Assembly (NCBI GenBank): GCA_946481615.1
Contig: CAMLOR010000063.1
Span: forward strand, 1 to 14,871
From: an uncultured Aquimonas sp.
GTDB lineage: Bacteria > Pseudomonadota > Gammaproteobacteria > Xanthomonadales > Xanthomonadaceae
Direction of reading: 5' to 3'
Length of the DNA stretch: 14,871 bases
Shown: positions 8,782 to 14,871 of the stretch, one piece after another
Layout: every line of letters starts with the position of its first letter
How positions within the stretch are numbered: the first letter of the stretch is position 1
Program-made: the position numbers and the translations under genes
Notes under the pieces: generated by a model
Database searches by the model: none
What the model was told of the DNA's origin: nothing
The model's input: the letters and a program-made list of their open reading frames with translations, nothing else

Positions 8782-8799
8782 GATCAGCAGAGACTGATC
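8782..8799. terminator. Weak hairpin between convergent genes
   Basis: GATCAG and CTGATC form a perfect 6-bp stem around a 6-nt loop, 12 bp after the Calx-beta stop and within the 64-bp gap before the convergent VOC gene. There is no T-tract on either strand, so intrinsic termination is doubtful. It is the only hairpin of note in this gap. Confidence 0.25.
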
Positions 8800-8833
8800 C
8801 GATCCAGTGATTGCGATCGATGTCCCGGGATGG

Positions 8834-9253
8834 TTACCACGTCCCGGTATTGGGCATCGACGCCCACGGCTCCCGCGGCGGCAATGCGCCACCCTTCTGC
8901 AACAGCTCGATCGAGATCAGGTCCGGCGAGCGCACGAAGGCCATGTGGCCGTCGCGCGGCGGGCGGGCGATGACGACGCCCATCGCGGAGAGGTGTTCGC
9001 AGGTCGCGTAGATGTCGTCGACGGCGAACGCGAGATGCCCGAAGTTGCGGGCGCTGCCATAGTCTTCGACGTCGTAGTTGTACGTCAGTTCGACTTCGAC
9101 TTCGGGGTTTTCCGGCGCGGCGAGGTACACGAGCGTGAAGCGCCCGGCGGGTACGTCCTTGCGGCGCGTTTCGGCGAGCCCGAGGCCATCGCGGAAGAAG
9201 CGCAGCGAGGCCTCGAGGTTGCGCACGCGCACCATGGCGTGCAGGTATTTCAT
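8834..9253 (-). CDS. Glyoxalase I-like VOC metalloprotein (lactoylglutathione lyase family)
   Basis: 139 residues, close to the length of E. coli GloA. The start MKYLHAMVRVRNLEAS matches GloA's opening, and all four metal ligands expected from GloA are present: His5, Glu55 (VELTYN), His73 (GHLAF) and Glu116 (SIELL). Glyoxalase I isomerises the glutathione-methylglyoxal hemithioacetal to S-lactoylglutathione in the cytoplasm. The C-terminal part (RPPRDGHMAF, then EPWASMPNTGTW) differs from canonical GloA and marks a sister subfamily usually annotated only as VOC protein. The exact substrate is therefore less sure than the fold, and I give no symbol. Its ATG overlaps the OPT stop by 4 bp (ATGA), so translation is probably coupled to the transporter. 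Confidence 0.88.
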   Translation of the reverse strand: MKYLHAMVRVRNLEASLRFFRDGLGLAETRRKDVPAGRFTLVYLAAPENPEVEVELTYNYDVEDYGSARNFGHLAFAVDDIYATCEHLSAMGVVIARPPRDGHMAFVRSPDLISIELLQKGGALPPREPWASMPNTGTW

Positions 9254-11175
9254 GCGGCGCTGCGCACGCGGCGCAGGAACCACGCCACCAGCAGCGCGAA
9301 CGCCACCGCGCCGCCGATCTGCGCGCCCAGCGGGCCGCCGAGCCACCCGGTGCCGAAGCCTTCGGGGCGCGAGCCCTGGATGAAGGCCGCGGCCGCGATG
9401 CCGACGCCGAGCAGGCCTTCGCCGCCGACGAAGCCCGAGCCCAGCAGCACGCCGCGGTCGGTACGCGCTTCGGCCACGTCCGCGGGCTGCTTGCGCGTGA
9501 GCAGCAGGCGCAGCATGCCGCCGAGGAAGATCGGCGTCATGGTGGCGAGCGGCAGGTACACGCCCACCGCGAACGGCAGCGAGGGAATGCGCACGATCTC
9601 GCACAGCAGCGCGATGCCCACGCCGATGCCGACCAGGCCCCAGGGCAGCGATTGGTCGATCACGCCGTCGATCACGAGCTTCATCAGCGTGGCCTGCGGC
9701 GCCGGCAGATCCTTGCCTCCGAAGCCGAAGGTTTCGGCCAGCAGCATCACCGACAGGCACACGAACGCCGCGGAGGTGAGCACGCCGACGATCTGGCCGA
9801 CCTGCTGGTGGCGCGGCGTGGCGCCGAGCAGGTAGCCGGTTTTCAGGTCCTGCGAGGTGTCGCCCGAGATGGACGCCGCGATCGCGACCACGCAGCCCAC
9901 CATCAGCGTGGCGGCCTTGCCGGCGGTGTCGGTCCAGCCCAGCAGCAGGAATACGGTTGCCGTGCCGAGCAGCGCGGCGATCGTCATGCCCGAGGTCGGA
10001 TTCGACGTGACGCCGACCAGACCGACGATGCGCGCCGCCACCGTGACGAAGAAGAACGCGAACACCACGATGCACAGCGCCGCCACGGCCTGGTGCGTGA
10101 AGCCGCCCACATGGCCGCCGAACACCTGCGGCACCAGCGCCAGCACCAGCGCCACGGCGAGCGAACCGAAGGCCAGCACCTTGAGCGGCAGATCGCGCTT
10201 GGTGCGCGGCGTGGCGTCGCCGGCGGTGACGTTGCCGCCGCGGAACTCCTTCGCACCGGCGCGAAAGCTCGACACCATCACCGGCAGCGAGCGGATCAGC
10301 GTGATGATGCCCGCGGTGGCGACGGCGCCCGCGCCGATGTAGCGCACGTAGCGGCTCCACAGCTGATCGGCGGACATCTGCGCGATGGTGAGCGCGGTTT
10401 CCGGATAGAACGGCTCGGTGCGCGCCTCGCCCCAGTAGGCGATGGCGGGAATGATGATCAGCGCGGAAAGCAGGCCACCGCCCACCATGATCGAGGCCAC
10501 GCGCGGGCCGAGGATCCAGCCCACGCCGAACAGCGCGGCGGAAAGATCCACGCCGATGCTGGCTTTCTTGAGGAAAGGCACCGGCACGGTGAGATGGTCG
10601 GGAATCACCTTCACCCACGAGGTGAGCGCCTTGAACGCCGCGCCGATGCCCAGGCCCCAGAACACGTTGCGCGCTTGCGCGCCGCCGCGCTCGCTGGCCT
10701 TGAGCACCTCGGCGCAGGCCGTGCCTTCCGGATACGGCAGCTTGCCGTGTTCCTTCACGATCAGGAATTCGCGCAGCGGGATCATGAACAGCACGCCGAG
10801 CAGGCCGCCGCACAGCGCCAGCAGCACCATCTGCAGCAGGTCGGGCGCGACCGCCCACATGAAGAGCGCCGGCAGCGTGAAGATCACGCCGGAGGCGAGC
10901 GAGCTCGAGGCCGAGCCGATCGTCTGCGAGAGATTGGCCTCGAGGATGGTGCCGTCGCGGCCCCAGCGCCGCAGGATGCGGAACATCGCCACCGTCATCA
11001 CGGCGACCGGGATCGAGGTGCTGACAGTGAGCCCCGCGCGCAGGCCGAGGTAGGCGTTGGCGGCACCGAAGACGATGCCGAACAGGACGCCCAGGCCGAC
11101 CGCCTTGAGGGTGAATTCGGCCGGCGATTCGTTCGCCGGCACGTAGGGGCGGAAGTCTGCGGAAGTGGAACTCAC
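9250..11175 (-). CDS. OPT-family oligopeptide transporter
   Basis: 641 residues, full length for bacterial OPT proteins. It has about fifteen hydrophobic segments and the family signatures NLSQTIGSASSS (81-92), LPYPEGTACAEVL (146-158) and SNPTSGMT. OPT proteins are inner-membrane, proton-coupled importers of small peptides, glutathione or metal-chelate complexes, and the substrate here cannot be read from sequence. The start is a GTG at 11175. It is the only usable start after the in-frame TAG at 11239-11241, and no clear Shine-Dalgarno precedes it. Just upstream lies a large inverted repeat. The stop overlaps the VOC start (ATGA). The spacing to the upstream secreted-protein gene is 63 bp, so it may share that transcript. 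Confidence 0.95.
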   Translation of the reverse strand: MSSTSADFRPYVPANESPAEFTLKAVGLGVLFGIVFGAANAYLGLRAGLTVSTSIPVAVMTVAMFRILRRWGRDGTILEANLSQTIGSASSSLASGVIFTLPALFMWAVAPDLLQMVLLALCGGLLGVLFMIPLREFLIVKEHGKLPYPEGTACAEVLKASERGGAQARNVFWGLGIGAAFKALTSWVKVIPDHLTVPVPFLKKASIGVDLSAALFGVGWILGPRVASIMVGGGLLSALIIIPAIAYWGEARTEPFYPETALTIAQMSADQLWSRYVRYIGAGAVATAGIITLIRSLPVMVSSFRAGAKEFRGGNVTAGDATPRTKRDLPLKVLAFGSLAVALVLALVPQVFGGHVGGFTHQAVAALCIVVFAFFFVTVAARIVGLVGVTSNPTSGMTIAALLGTATVFLLLGWTDTAGKAATLMVGCVVAIAASISGDTSQDLKTGYLLGATPRHQQVGQIVGVLTSAAFVCLSVMLLAETFGFGGKDLPAPQATLMKLVIDGVIDQSLPWGLVGIGVGIALLCEIVRIPSLPFAVGVYLPLATMTPIFLGGMLRLLLTRKQPADVAEARTDRGVLLGSGFVGGEGLLGVGIAAAAFIQGSRPEGFGTGWLGGPLGAQIGGAVAFALLVAWFLRRVRSAA

Positions 11176-11184
11176 GGACGGGAC

Positions 11185-11231
11185 TCGCGGACGGAAAGAG
11201 GGGCGATGGTCGCAGCCCCTGCCGTCCGCGA
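11185..11231 (-). promoter_or_regulatory. Two-tier inverted repeat upstream of the OPT gene
   Basis: The outer arms TCGCGGACGG (11185-11194) and CCGTCCGCGA (11222-11231) are perfect 10-bp complements. The inner arms AGGGGC (11199-11204) and GCCCCT (11215-11220) are perfect 6-bp complements. They are separated by a 4-by-1 internal loop and a 10-nt apical loop. The structure fills 47 of the 63 bp between the 448-aa gene and the OPT start, ending 9 nt before the GTG. No T-run follows on the - strand, so it is not a standard terminator. A 5'-leader structure controlling OPT translation, a processing site or a dyad protein site are options. Confidence 0.6.
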
Positions 11232-11238
11232 CAACCCG

Positions 11239-12585
11239 CTAGGGTTCCAGGCCGTTGGAGAAAATGAAGTAGCGCGTGTTGGGATTCTCGGCCAGCGGCC
11301 CGTCGACGTTGGCGGGCGACGGCTTGGCGGGTGCGCACATCGAGTCGAGCGGATTGCCGGTCGCGAAGTCCGAGAAGCGTCCTTCCGCGTAGGTGAGCGC
11401 GCCGACCCAGGCCTGGCCCGCCAGTCCGGGCGCGCCCGGCATCGGGTACTGCAGGTTGAGGTGGATCGTGCCCTCGTCGACGGAGCTGCCGAACGGGCTG
11501 GAGGTTTCGACCTCCATCACGTCGAACTTCTGCGTGGCGAAAGCGATCGGCAGATCGACGGGCGGCACCTGGCCCGGGAACACCACCGGCGGCGACGACG
11601 ACTCGCCGCGCTTGTCGAAGATCGCCTGGCCGCTGTCGGACAACGGCAGCGGGAACGGCGGGGCGAAGCAGCTGCTCGGCGACAGCGACATCGCCGGCGT
11701 TTCGCGCCACACGACCAGCTCGGTGTTGCGGGCGGCCGCGCCGCCGCGCACGAAGGGCACGCTCCAGCTGCTGGGCAGCGGCTCGCGCCGGTCGGTGCCG
11801 GTCCAGGCGTTGTAACGGCCGTAGAAGGTCCAGTCGCCCGGCACGTAGACGCCCGGCGCCGCGGCTTCCAGCGCCACGGCGGCGGCGCCCTGTGCAAAAT
11901 TGTTCTCGGGGTCGACGAGCTTGAAGCCGCCCACCAGCGCGTTGTCGAAGCCCAGCACGGTGGCCTGGTAGATCGGATCGGTAGGCAGCATGGTCGTGCA
12001 GGCCGTGACGGCGTCGACCGTGATGAAGCCGCGCGCGACCGTGTCGCCGCGGTTGAAGCCGTAGCAGGCGTTGGTGAACGGCGAGCGATTGCCGGAGAGG
12101 CGGATCTGTACGTCGGCGATGAACTCGTTCGAGAACTGGTTCGCCACCGGGATGCCGTTGTCCGGATCCGCGCCGTTGTTGCAGCCCGCGAAATTCGGCG
12201 CATTGCCCAGGCCGAATTCGCTGCGCGGCGACACTGCGGCGCCCGTGCTCGGAACGCGTCCGCGGCAGATCACGTCGGCCAGATCGATGTGGCGCGCCGA
12301 CATCGCCGGAAGGTACATCGGGAAGCCGGCCACCGGTTGGCCGTAGTCGCCCCACAGCGTGACCTGCACCAACTGGTGCGCCTCGGCGACGTTGCGCACC
12401 CACACGACCGTGGTGCGGCCGGGAGCCTGCGGGTCGCAGCCTTCGAGTTCGACTTCGAAGTACGGCATCAGCAGCGTGGCGCCGGGCACCTGGTCGACCG
12501 CGCACTGCGAAGCGTGCGCCGCGCCGGCGGCGCACAGCGCGGCAACCAGCAGCGCGCGCAACGGATTCATCGGACGGGCGCTCAC
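11239..12585 (-). CDS. Secreted eight-cysteine protein, paralog of the upstream gene, with IFSNGLEP tail
   Basis: 448 residues from a GTG at 12585. That start is chosen because GGAGGT sits 5 nt upstream and the GTG overlaps the previous stop as GTGA. The ATG at 12570 (443 aa) is the alternative. Signal peptide: MSARPMNPLR, hydrophobic core, probable cut after AHA (25). The mature part has eight cysteines (28, 50, 107, 135, 174, 196, 306, 417). Landmarks are VPGATLLMPYFEV, VTLWGDYGQPV, HIDLADVICRG, FAGCNN, AAVALEAA, ELVVWRE and LNLQYPMPG. It aligns along its length with the 410-aa neighbour but has about 25 extra C-terminal residues ending FIFSNGLEP, similar to DGFE tails. No known domain is recognised. 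I infer a periplasmic or secreted, disulfide-bonded, beta-rich protein of unknown function. Confidence 0.87.
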   Translation of the reverse strand: MSARPMNPLRALLVAALCAAGAAHASQCAVDQVPGATLLMPYFEVELEGCDPQAPGRTTVVWVRNVAEAHQLVQVTLWGDYGQPVAGFPMYLPAMSARHIDLADVICRGRVPSTGAAVSPRSEFGLGNAPNFAGCNNGADPDNGIPVANQFSNEFIADVQIRLSGNRSPFTNACYGFNRGDTVARGFITVDAVTACTTMLPTDPIYQATVLGFDNALVGGFKLVDPENNFAQGAAAVALEAAAPGVYVPGDWTFYGRYNAWTGTDRREPLPSSWSVPFVRGGAAARNTELVVWRETPAMSLSPSSCFAPPFPLPLSDSGQAIFDKRGESSSPPVVFPGQVPPVDLPIAFATQKFDVMEVETSSPFGSSVDEGTIHLNLQYPMPGAPGLAGQAWVGALTYAEGRFSDFATGNPLDSMCAPAKPSPANVDGPLAENPNTRYFIFSNGLEP

Positions 12586-13814
12586 AGCGGACCTCCCGGG
12601 CCCGGGGCCAGATTGTCGAAGGCGGTGCCCGTGCAGCTCGAGTCGAAGCTGGTGGCGACTTCCTCGCTGGCATAGCGCCCATCGCTGGCGTCGACTCGCA
12701 TCATCCAGCCCTGGCCGCCGGCAACGGCGCCCGGCAATCGCGAATGCTGCAGATTGAGCCAGGCGTAGGCGCCGATGAACGACGAGGTCGGGAACACGCG
12801 CTGCGCGGCGAGCGGCGCCAGCGGCGGCGAGCGCTGCAGGATGGCGGCCTCGCCGTCGTCGTCGACGAAGAAGGCGCCGCGCGTGCTGTAGCCCGAGATG
12901 TTGGAGAAATCGAGCGGATACCACGCCGGCTGCGAATTGCAGGCGAAAGGCGCGGTGGCCTGGCCGACATCGCGCCAGACGACCAGCGAACTGCGCGTGA
13001 GGGCACCCGGGAAGTCCACGCCCCAGGTCGTGGCCAAGGGTTCGCGTGCGTCGGCGCCGCCGGGTATCGGATCGTAGAAGGAGGGATGATCCGCGAGTTC
13101 GCCGTTGGTGGCCGCTTCCAGCGCCACCGCGGCGTAGCCGAACGACAGGTTGCCGGCCGGGTCGAGCACGCTGACGCGCCCGGTCAACACGTTGTCGTCT
13201 TCCAGCGCGGCGGCGAAGTCCGCTTCGCCGCGCACGTCGGCATCGCAGCGGTCCACCACGTCGACGGTGACGTAACCGTTGAAGCTCCCGGCCTGCGGCT
13301 CCTGCGTCGGCAGGCTCGAACACAGCCCGCCCGCGCCGGGCTGCGCGCTGAAGGCGGCCTGCAGGTGCGCGACCGCGGTGCCGCCGAGCGGTGCGTAGAC
13401 CGGCGAGCCGTTGGCCGTGTTCGCGGTGTCGTTGCAGCCGGTGAAGGAGACTTCCGGATCGGCGAGCTGGCCCGGTGTCGTCAGGCCGCGCCCGGTCTGC
13501 GGCAGGCGACCGGTGCAGAACAGATCGTACAGGTCGATGCTGTGCTGCGCGAAACCGTTGAGATAGAGGTCGAAGTCCAGCGCCGGCACCGCGGCGTTGG
13601 TCCACAGTGTGACGTGCGCCAGGCGCGGAGCGGCAGCGGTGTTGACCACGGTGAACAGGGTGCGCTCGGCAGCCTGATCGCCACACGCGCCGACCTCGAA
13701 CCACGGCATCAGCAGCGACGCGGCCGGCACCGGATCGCTGGTGCACAGCGCCGCCTGCGACGACGAAGCGAATACGCTGGCGGTGAGCGCCAGTCCCAGA
13801 CACGTCTTGCGCAT
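12582..13814 (-). CDS. Secreted eight-cysteine protein of unnamed family (first paralog)
   Basis: 410 residues. The ATG at 13814 has a GGGGGAG ribosome site 6 nt upstream. Signal peptide: MRKTCLGLALTASVFASSSQA, cut before ALC. The mature protein has eight cysteines (24, 44, 100, 127, 165, 190, 292, 394) that match those of the following gene one for one. Shared landmarks are VPAASLLMPWFEV (29-41), HVTLWTNAAVPALDFDLYL, SIDLYDLFCTGRLP, FTGCND, AAVALEAA, SLVVWRD and LNLQHSRLPG (354-363). I recall similar 'LLxPYFEV' secreted hypotheticals in Lysobacterales and Acidobacteria but no assigned function. It lacks the downstream paralog's C-terminal extension. It lies 43 bp after the dehydrogenase and overlaps the next gene by 4 bp, so the paralogs should be made together. 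Confidence 0.9.
   Translation of the reverse strand: MRKTCLGLALTASVFASSSQAALCTSDPVPAASLLMPWFEVGACGDQAAERTLFTVVNTAAAPRLAHVTLWTNAAVPALDFDLYLNGFAQHSIDLYDLFCTGRLPQTGRGLTTPGQLADPEVSFTGCNDTANTANGSPVYAPLGGTAVAHLQAAFSAQPGAGGLCSSLPTQEPQAGSFNGYVTVDVVDRCDADVRGEADFAAALEDDNVLTGRVSVLDPAGNLSFGYAAVALEAATNGELADHPSFYDPIPGGADAREPLATTWGVDFPGALTRSSLVVWRDVGQATAPFACNSQPAWYPLDFSNISGYSTRGAFFVDDDGEAAILQRSPPLAPLAAQRVFPTSSFIGAYAWLNLQHSRLPGAVAGGQGWMMRVDASDGRYASEEVATSFDSSCTGTAFDNLAPGPGGPL
12591..12596 (-). promoter_or_regulatory. Ribosome binding site GGAGGT deciding the GTG start
   Basis: GGAGGT on the - strand stands 5 nt before the GTG at 12585 but 20 nt before the alternative ATG at 12570, so it favours the GTG. It lies inside the last codons of the 410-aa gene. 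Confidence 0.75.
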
Positions 13815-13820
13815 GCCGGT

Positions 13821-13827
13821 CTCCCCC
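13821..13827 (-). promoter_or_regulatory. Ribosome binding site GGGGGAG of the 410-aa secreted protein
   Basis: The purine-rich GGGGGAG lies 6 nt before the ATG at 13814. The 43-bp gap holding it shows no convincing -10/-35 pair or terminator hairpin, only a CCCCGGGG palindrome. This fits read-through from the dehydrogenase gene. Confidence 0.55.
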
Positions 13828-13857
13828 GTAAGCCCCGGGGAAGACTACACCCGAACT

Positions 13858-14676
13858 TCAGTCGAGGAACAGATCGGGCAGCAACGGGGCGCCGGGCTCG
13901 ACGGCATAGCCGCGGAAATCGGCCACGCCCTGCGCGCGCAGCACGTCCTCGTCGATCAGGAAGCGGCCCGTGCCGGCCGCGAAGGGCTGCACGAGGATGG
14001 CGTGCGCGGCGTCGGCCACGATCTGCGGCGTGCGGCAATTGGCGGCCGACACGCCGGGAATCATGTTGATCGCATCGGTGGCGATCACGGTGCGCGGCCA
14101 GAGCGCATCGACCGCGATGCGTTTGCCGGCAAGCTCGGCGGCCAGGCCCAGCGTGACGAAGCTCATGCCCATCTTCGCGAGCGTGTAGCCCGTGTGCGGG
14201 CCCCACCAATGGGGGGCGAGCGACGGCGGCGGCGCCAGCGTGAGGATGTGCGGGTTGGCCGCGCGTTCCAGATGCGGCAGGCAGGCCTGCGCGCACAGGA
14301 AGGTACCGCGCGCGTTCACCTGCTGCATCAGGTCGAAACGTTTCATCGGCGTATCGGCCAGGCCACGCAGCCAGATCGCGCTGGCATTGTTGACGAGGAT
14401 GTCGATGCCACCGAAGCGCTCCACCGTGGCCGCCACCGCGGCACGTACTTCGGCTTCTTCGCGTATGTCGCATTGCAGGGCGAGCGCCTTTCCGCCCGCG
14501 GCTTCGACCTCGGCCGCCGCCGTGTGGATGGTGCCCGGCAGCTTCGGATTGGGCACCGCCGACTTGGCCGCGATGGCGACGTTCGCGCCGTCGCGCGCCG
14601 CGCGCCTGGCGATGGCAAGGCCGATGCCGCGCGAAGCACCGGTGATGAAAAGCGTCTTCCCGGCGAGGTTTGTCAT
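13858..14676 (-). CDS. HSDL2-like short-chain dehydrogenase/reductase
   Basis: 272 residues with a Rossmann fold. TGASRGIG (12-19) binds NAD(P), NNAS is at 96-99, and the catalytic YTLAK is at 164-168. Ser152 lies near the expected catalytic serine position. The sequence closely follows the dehydrogenase part of animal HSDL2: AAK-x8-KLPGTI near 36-50, GGIDILVNNASAI, the WGPHTGYTLAKMGMS stretch, ALWPRT, and the end GRFLIDED…PDLFLD. The SCP2 sterol-carrier domain of HSDL2 is absent. Its role is an NAD(P)-dependent oxidoreductase acting on an unknown, possibly lipid-like, carbonyl or alcohol. The ATG at 14676 is chosen because sequence upstream of it belongs to the divergent DedA gene and matches no SDR. 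It is the first gene of the five on this strand. Confidence 0.92.
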   Translation of the reverse strand: MTNLAGKTLFITGASRGIGLAIARRAARDGANVAIAAKSAVPNPKLPGTIHTAAAEVEAAGGKALALQCDIREEAEVRAAVAATVERFGGIDILVNNASAIWLRGLADTPMKRFDLMQQVNARGTFLCAQACLPHLERAANPHILTLAPPPSLAPHWWGPHTGYTLAKMGMSFVTLGLAAELAGKRIAVDALWPRTVIATDAINMIPGVSAANCRTPQIVADAAHAILVQPFAAGTGRFLIDEDVLRAQGVADFRGYAVEPGAPLLPDLFLD

Positions 14677-14683
14677 GCGGTTC

Positions 14684-14692
14684 ACTCTATCA
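14684..14692 (-). promoter_or_regulatory. Possible extended -10 (TGATAGAGT) of the dehydrogenase gene
   Basis: On the - strand TG-A-TAGAGT resembles an extended -10 element (TGnTATAAT, four of six core matches). It ends 7 nt before the ATG at 14676, which would give a leaderless or nearly leaderless message. No good -35 is seen, and the evidence is weak. Confidence 0.3.
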
Positions 14693-14699
14693 GCCCGCC

Positions 14700-14705
14700 T
14701 ATAAT
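14700..14705 (+). promoter_or_regulatory. -10 box TATAAT of the DedA gene, probable leaderless start
   Basis: A perfect TATAAT consensus in very GC-rich DNA, ending 8 nt before the ATG at 14714. Initiation 6-8 nt downstream would fall on or next to the ATG, leaving no room for a Shine-Dalgarno, and none is visible. No well-spaced -35 was found (TTGTCA at 14670 is 24 nt away). Confidence 0.55.
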
Positions 14706-14713
14706 CCCGGCCC

Positions 14714-14871
14714 ATGAATTCCGCCACGCTGGATGCGCTGGTCGCCTGGATCGGCGCGCATCCCCTCGCCGCCGGGCTGGTCATCTTCCTCGTGGTGTTC
14801 TGCGATGCCCTGGTGATCCTGGGCATCGTGGTGCCCGCGGTGCCCATCCTGTTCGCGGTCGGCACGCTGGT
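14714..14871 (+). CDS. DedA-family membrane protein (3' partial)
   Basis: The first 52 codons are visible and run off the right edge (MNSATLDALVAWIGAHPLAA…). An amphipathic start (WIGAHPLAAG) is followed by a hydrophobic segment with an acidic residue (VFCDALVILG), then VVPAVPILFAVGTLV. This pattern of helix, acidic residue, G-x-x-x-P and FAVGTLV is the usual N-terminus of DedA/SNARE-associated proteins. These are inner-membrane proteins linked to membrane-lipid (undecaprenyl phosphate or phospholipid) translocation and envelope homeostasis. It is transcribed divergently from the dehydrogenase, 37 bp apart, from its own TATAAT box. Confidence 0.8.
   Translation, partial: MNSATLDALVAWIGAHPLAAGLVIFLVVFCDALVILGIVVPAVPILFAVGTL

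Noticed and set aside
9652..12675. A 1007-codon open frame antisense to the OPT and secreted-protein genes
   Set aside because: His/Arg/Gly-rich shadow that crosses several real genes with well-supported domains and ribosome sites on the opposite strand.
8834..12682. A 1282-codon frame that would extend the VOC protein upstream through OPT
   Set aside because: Only the last 139 residues, from MKYLH, match the family. The rest is an off-frame reading of the OPT and secreted-protein genes.
11239..13803. An 854-codon frame suggesting that the two secreted paralogs are one fused protein
   Set aside because: The part beyond 12585 is a shadow of the 410-aa gene in another frame. Each paralog has its own signal peptide and ribosome site, and the true junction is GTGA.
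14677..14865. N-terminal extension of the dehydrogenase to a start at 14865
   Set aside because: The extra residues are antisense to the DedA start and divergent promoter and match no SDR. The Rossmann fold begins right after the ATG at 14676.

Overview
The window is very GC-rich, densely coded DNA with strong G/C bias at third codon positions. The best guess at source is a gammaproteobacterium of the Lysobacterales (Xanthomonadales), Dokdonella/Rhodanobacteraceae-like. This rests on a secreted protein ending in an 'LFLDGFE' tail, which I recall as common in that order, on a short VOC/glyoxalase I-like protein ending 'EPWASMPNTGTW', and on the overall gene style. The taxonomic call is inference from memory, not a search.

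Left half (1-8769, + strand): two overlapping genes for large secreted or surface proteins. The first is cut by the left window edge. It carries a beta-propeller-like region, a choice-of-anchor-D-like domain, fourteen alternating Ig-like domains (types A and B, seven pairs), two further Ig-like domains, a DUF11-like domain and the LFLDGFE tail. Its last codons overlap the start of the second gene (ATGAATAA), which encodes a signal peptide, six Calx-beta domains and an IPTL-CTERM-like tail (IP motif, hydrophobic helix, Arg cluster). The pair looks translationally coupled and probably builds repeat-rich extracellular proteins.

Right half (8834-14676, - strand): five co-directional genes that could form one transcription unit. 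In transcription order they are an HSDL2-like short-chain dehydrogenase, two tandem paralogous secreted proteins of a family I cannot name (410 and 448 aa, eight matching mature cysteines each), an OPT-family oligopeptide transporter, and a glyoxalase I-like VOC protein. Two of the junctions are 4-bp stop/start overlaps (GTGA and ATGA). The 63-bp gap before the OPT gene is mostly filled by a two-tier inverted repeat.

Right edge: a DedA-family membrane protein starts divergently from the dehydrogenase, 37 bp away, and is cut by the window end. Its TATAAT box lies 8 nt before the ATG, suggesting a leaderless transcript. There is no gene-free stretch longer than 64 bp, and I saw no tRNA, rRNA, CRISPR array, insertion sequence or phage gene. 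The most novel-looking items are the paralogous eight-cysteine secreted pair and the one-cysteine-per-domain, higher-order repeat architecture of the giant protein.
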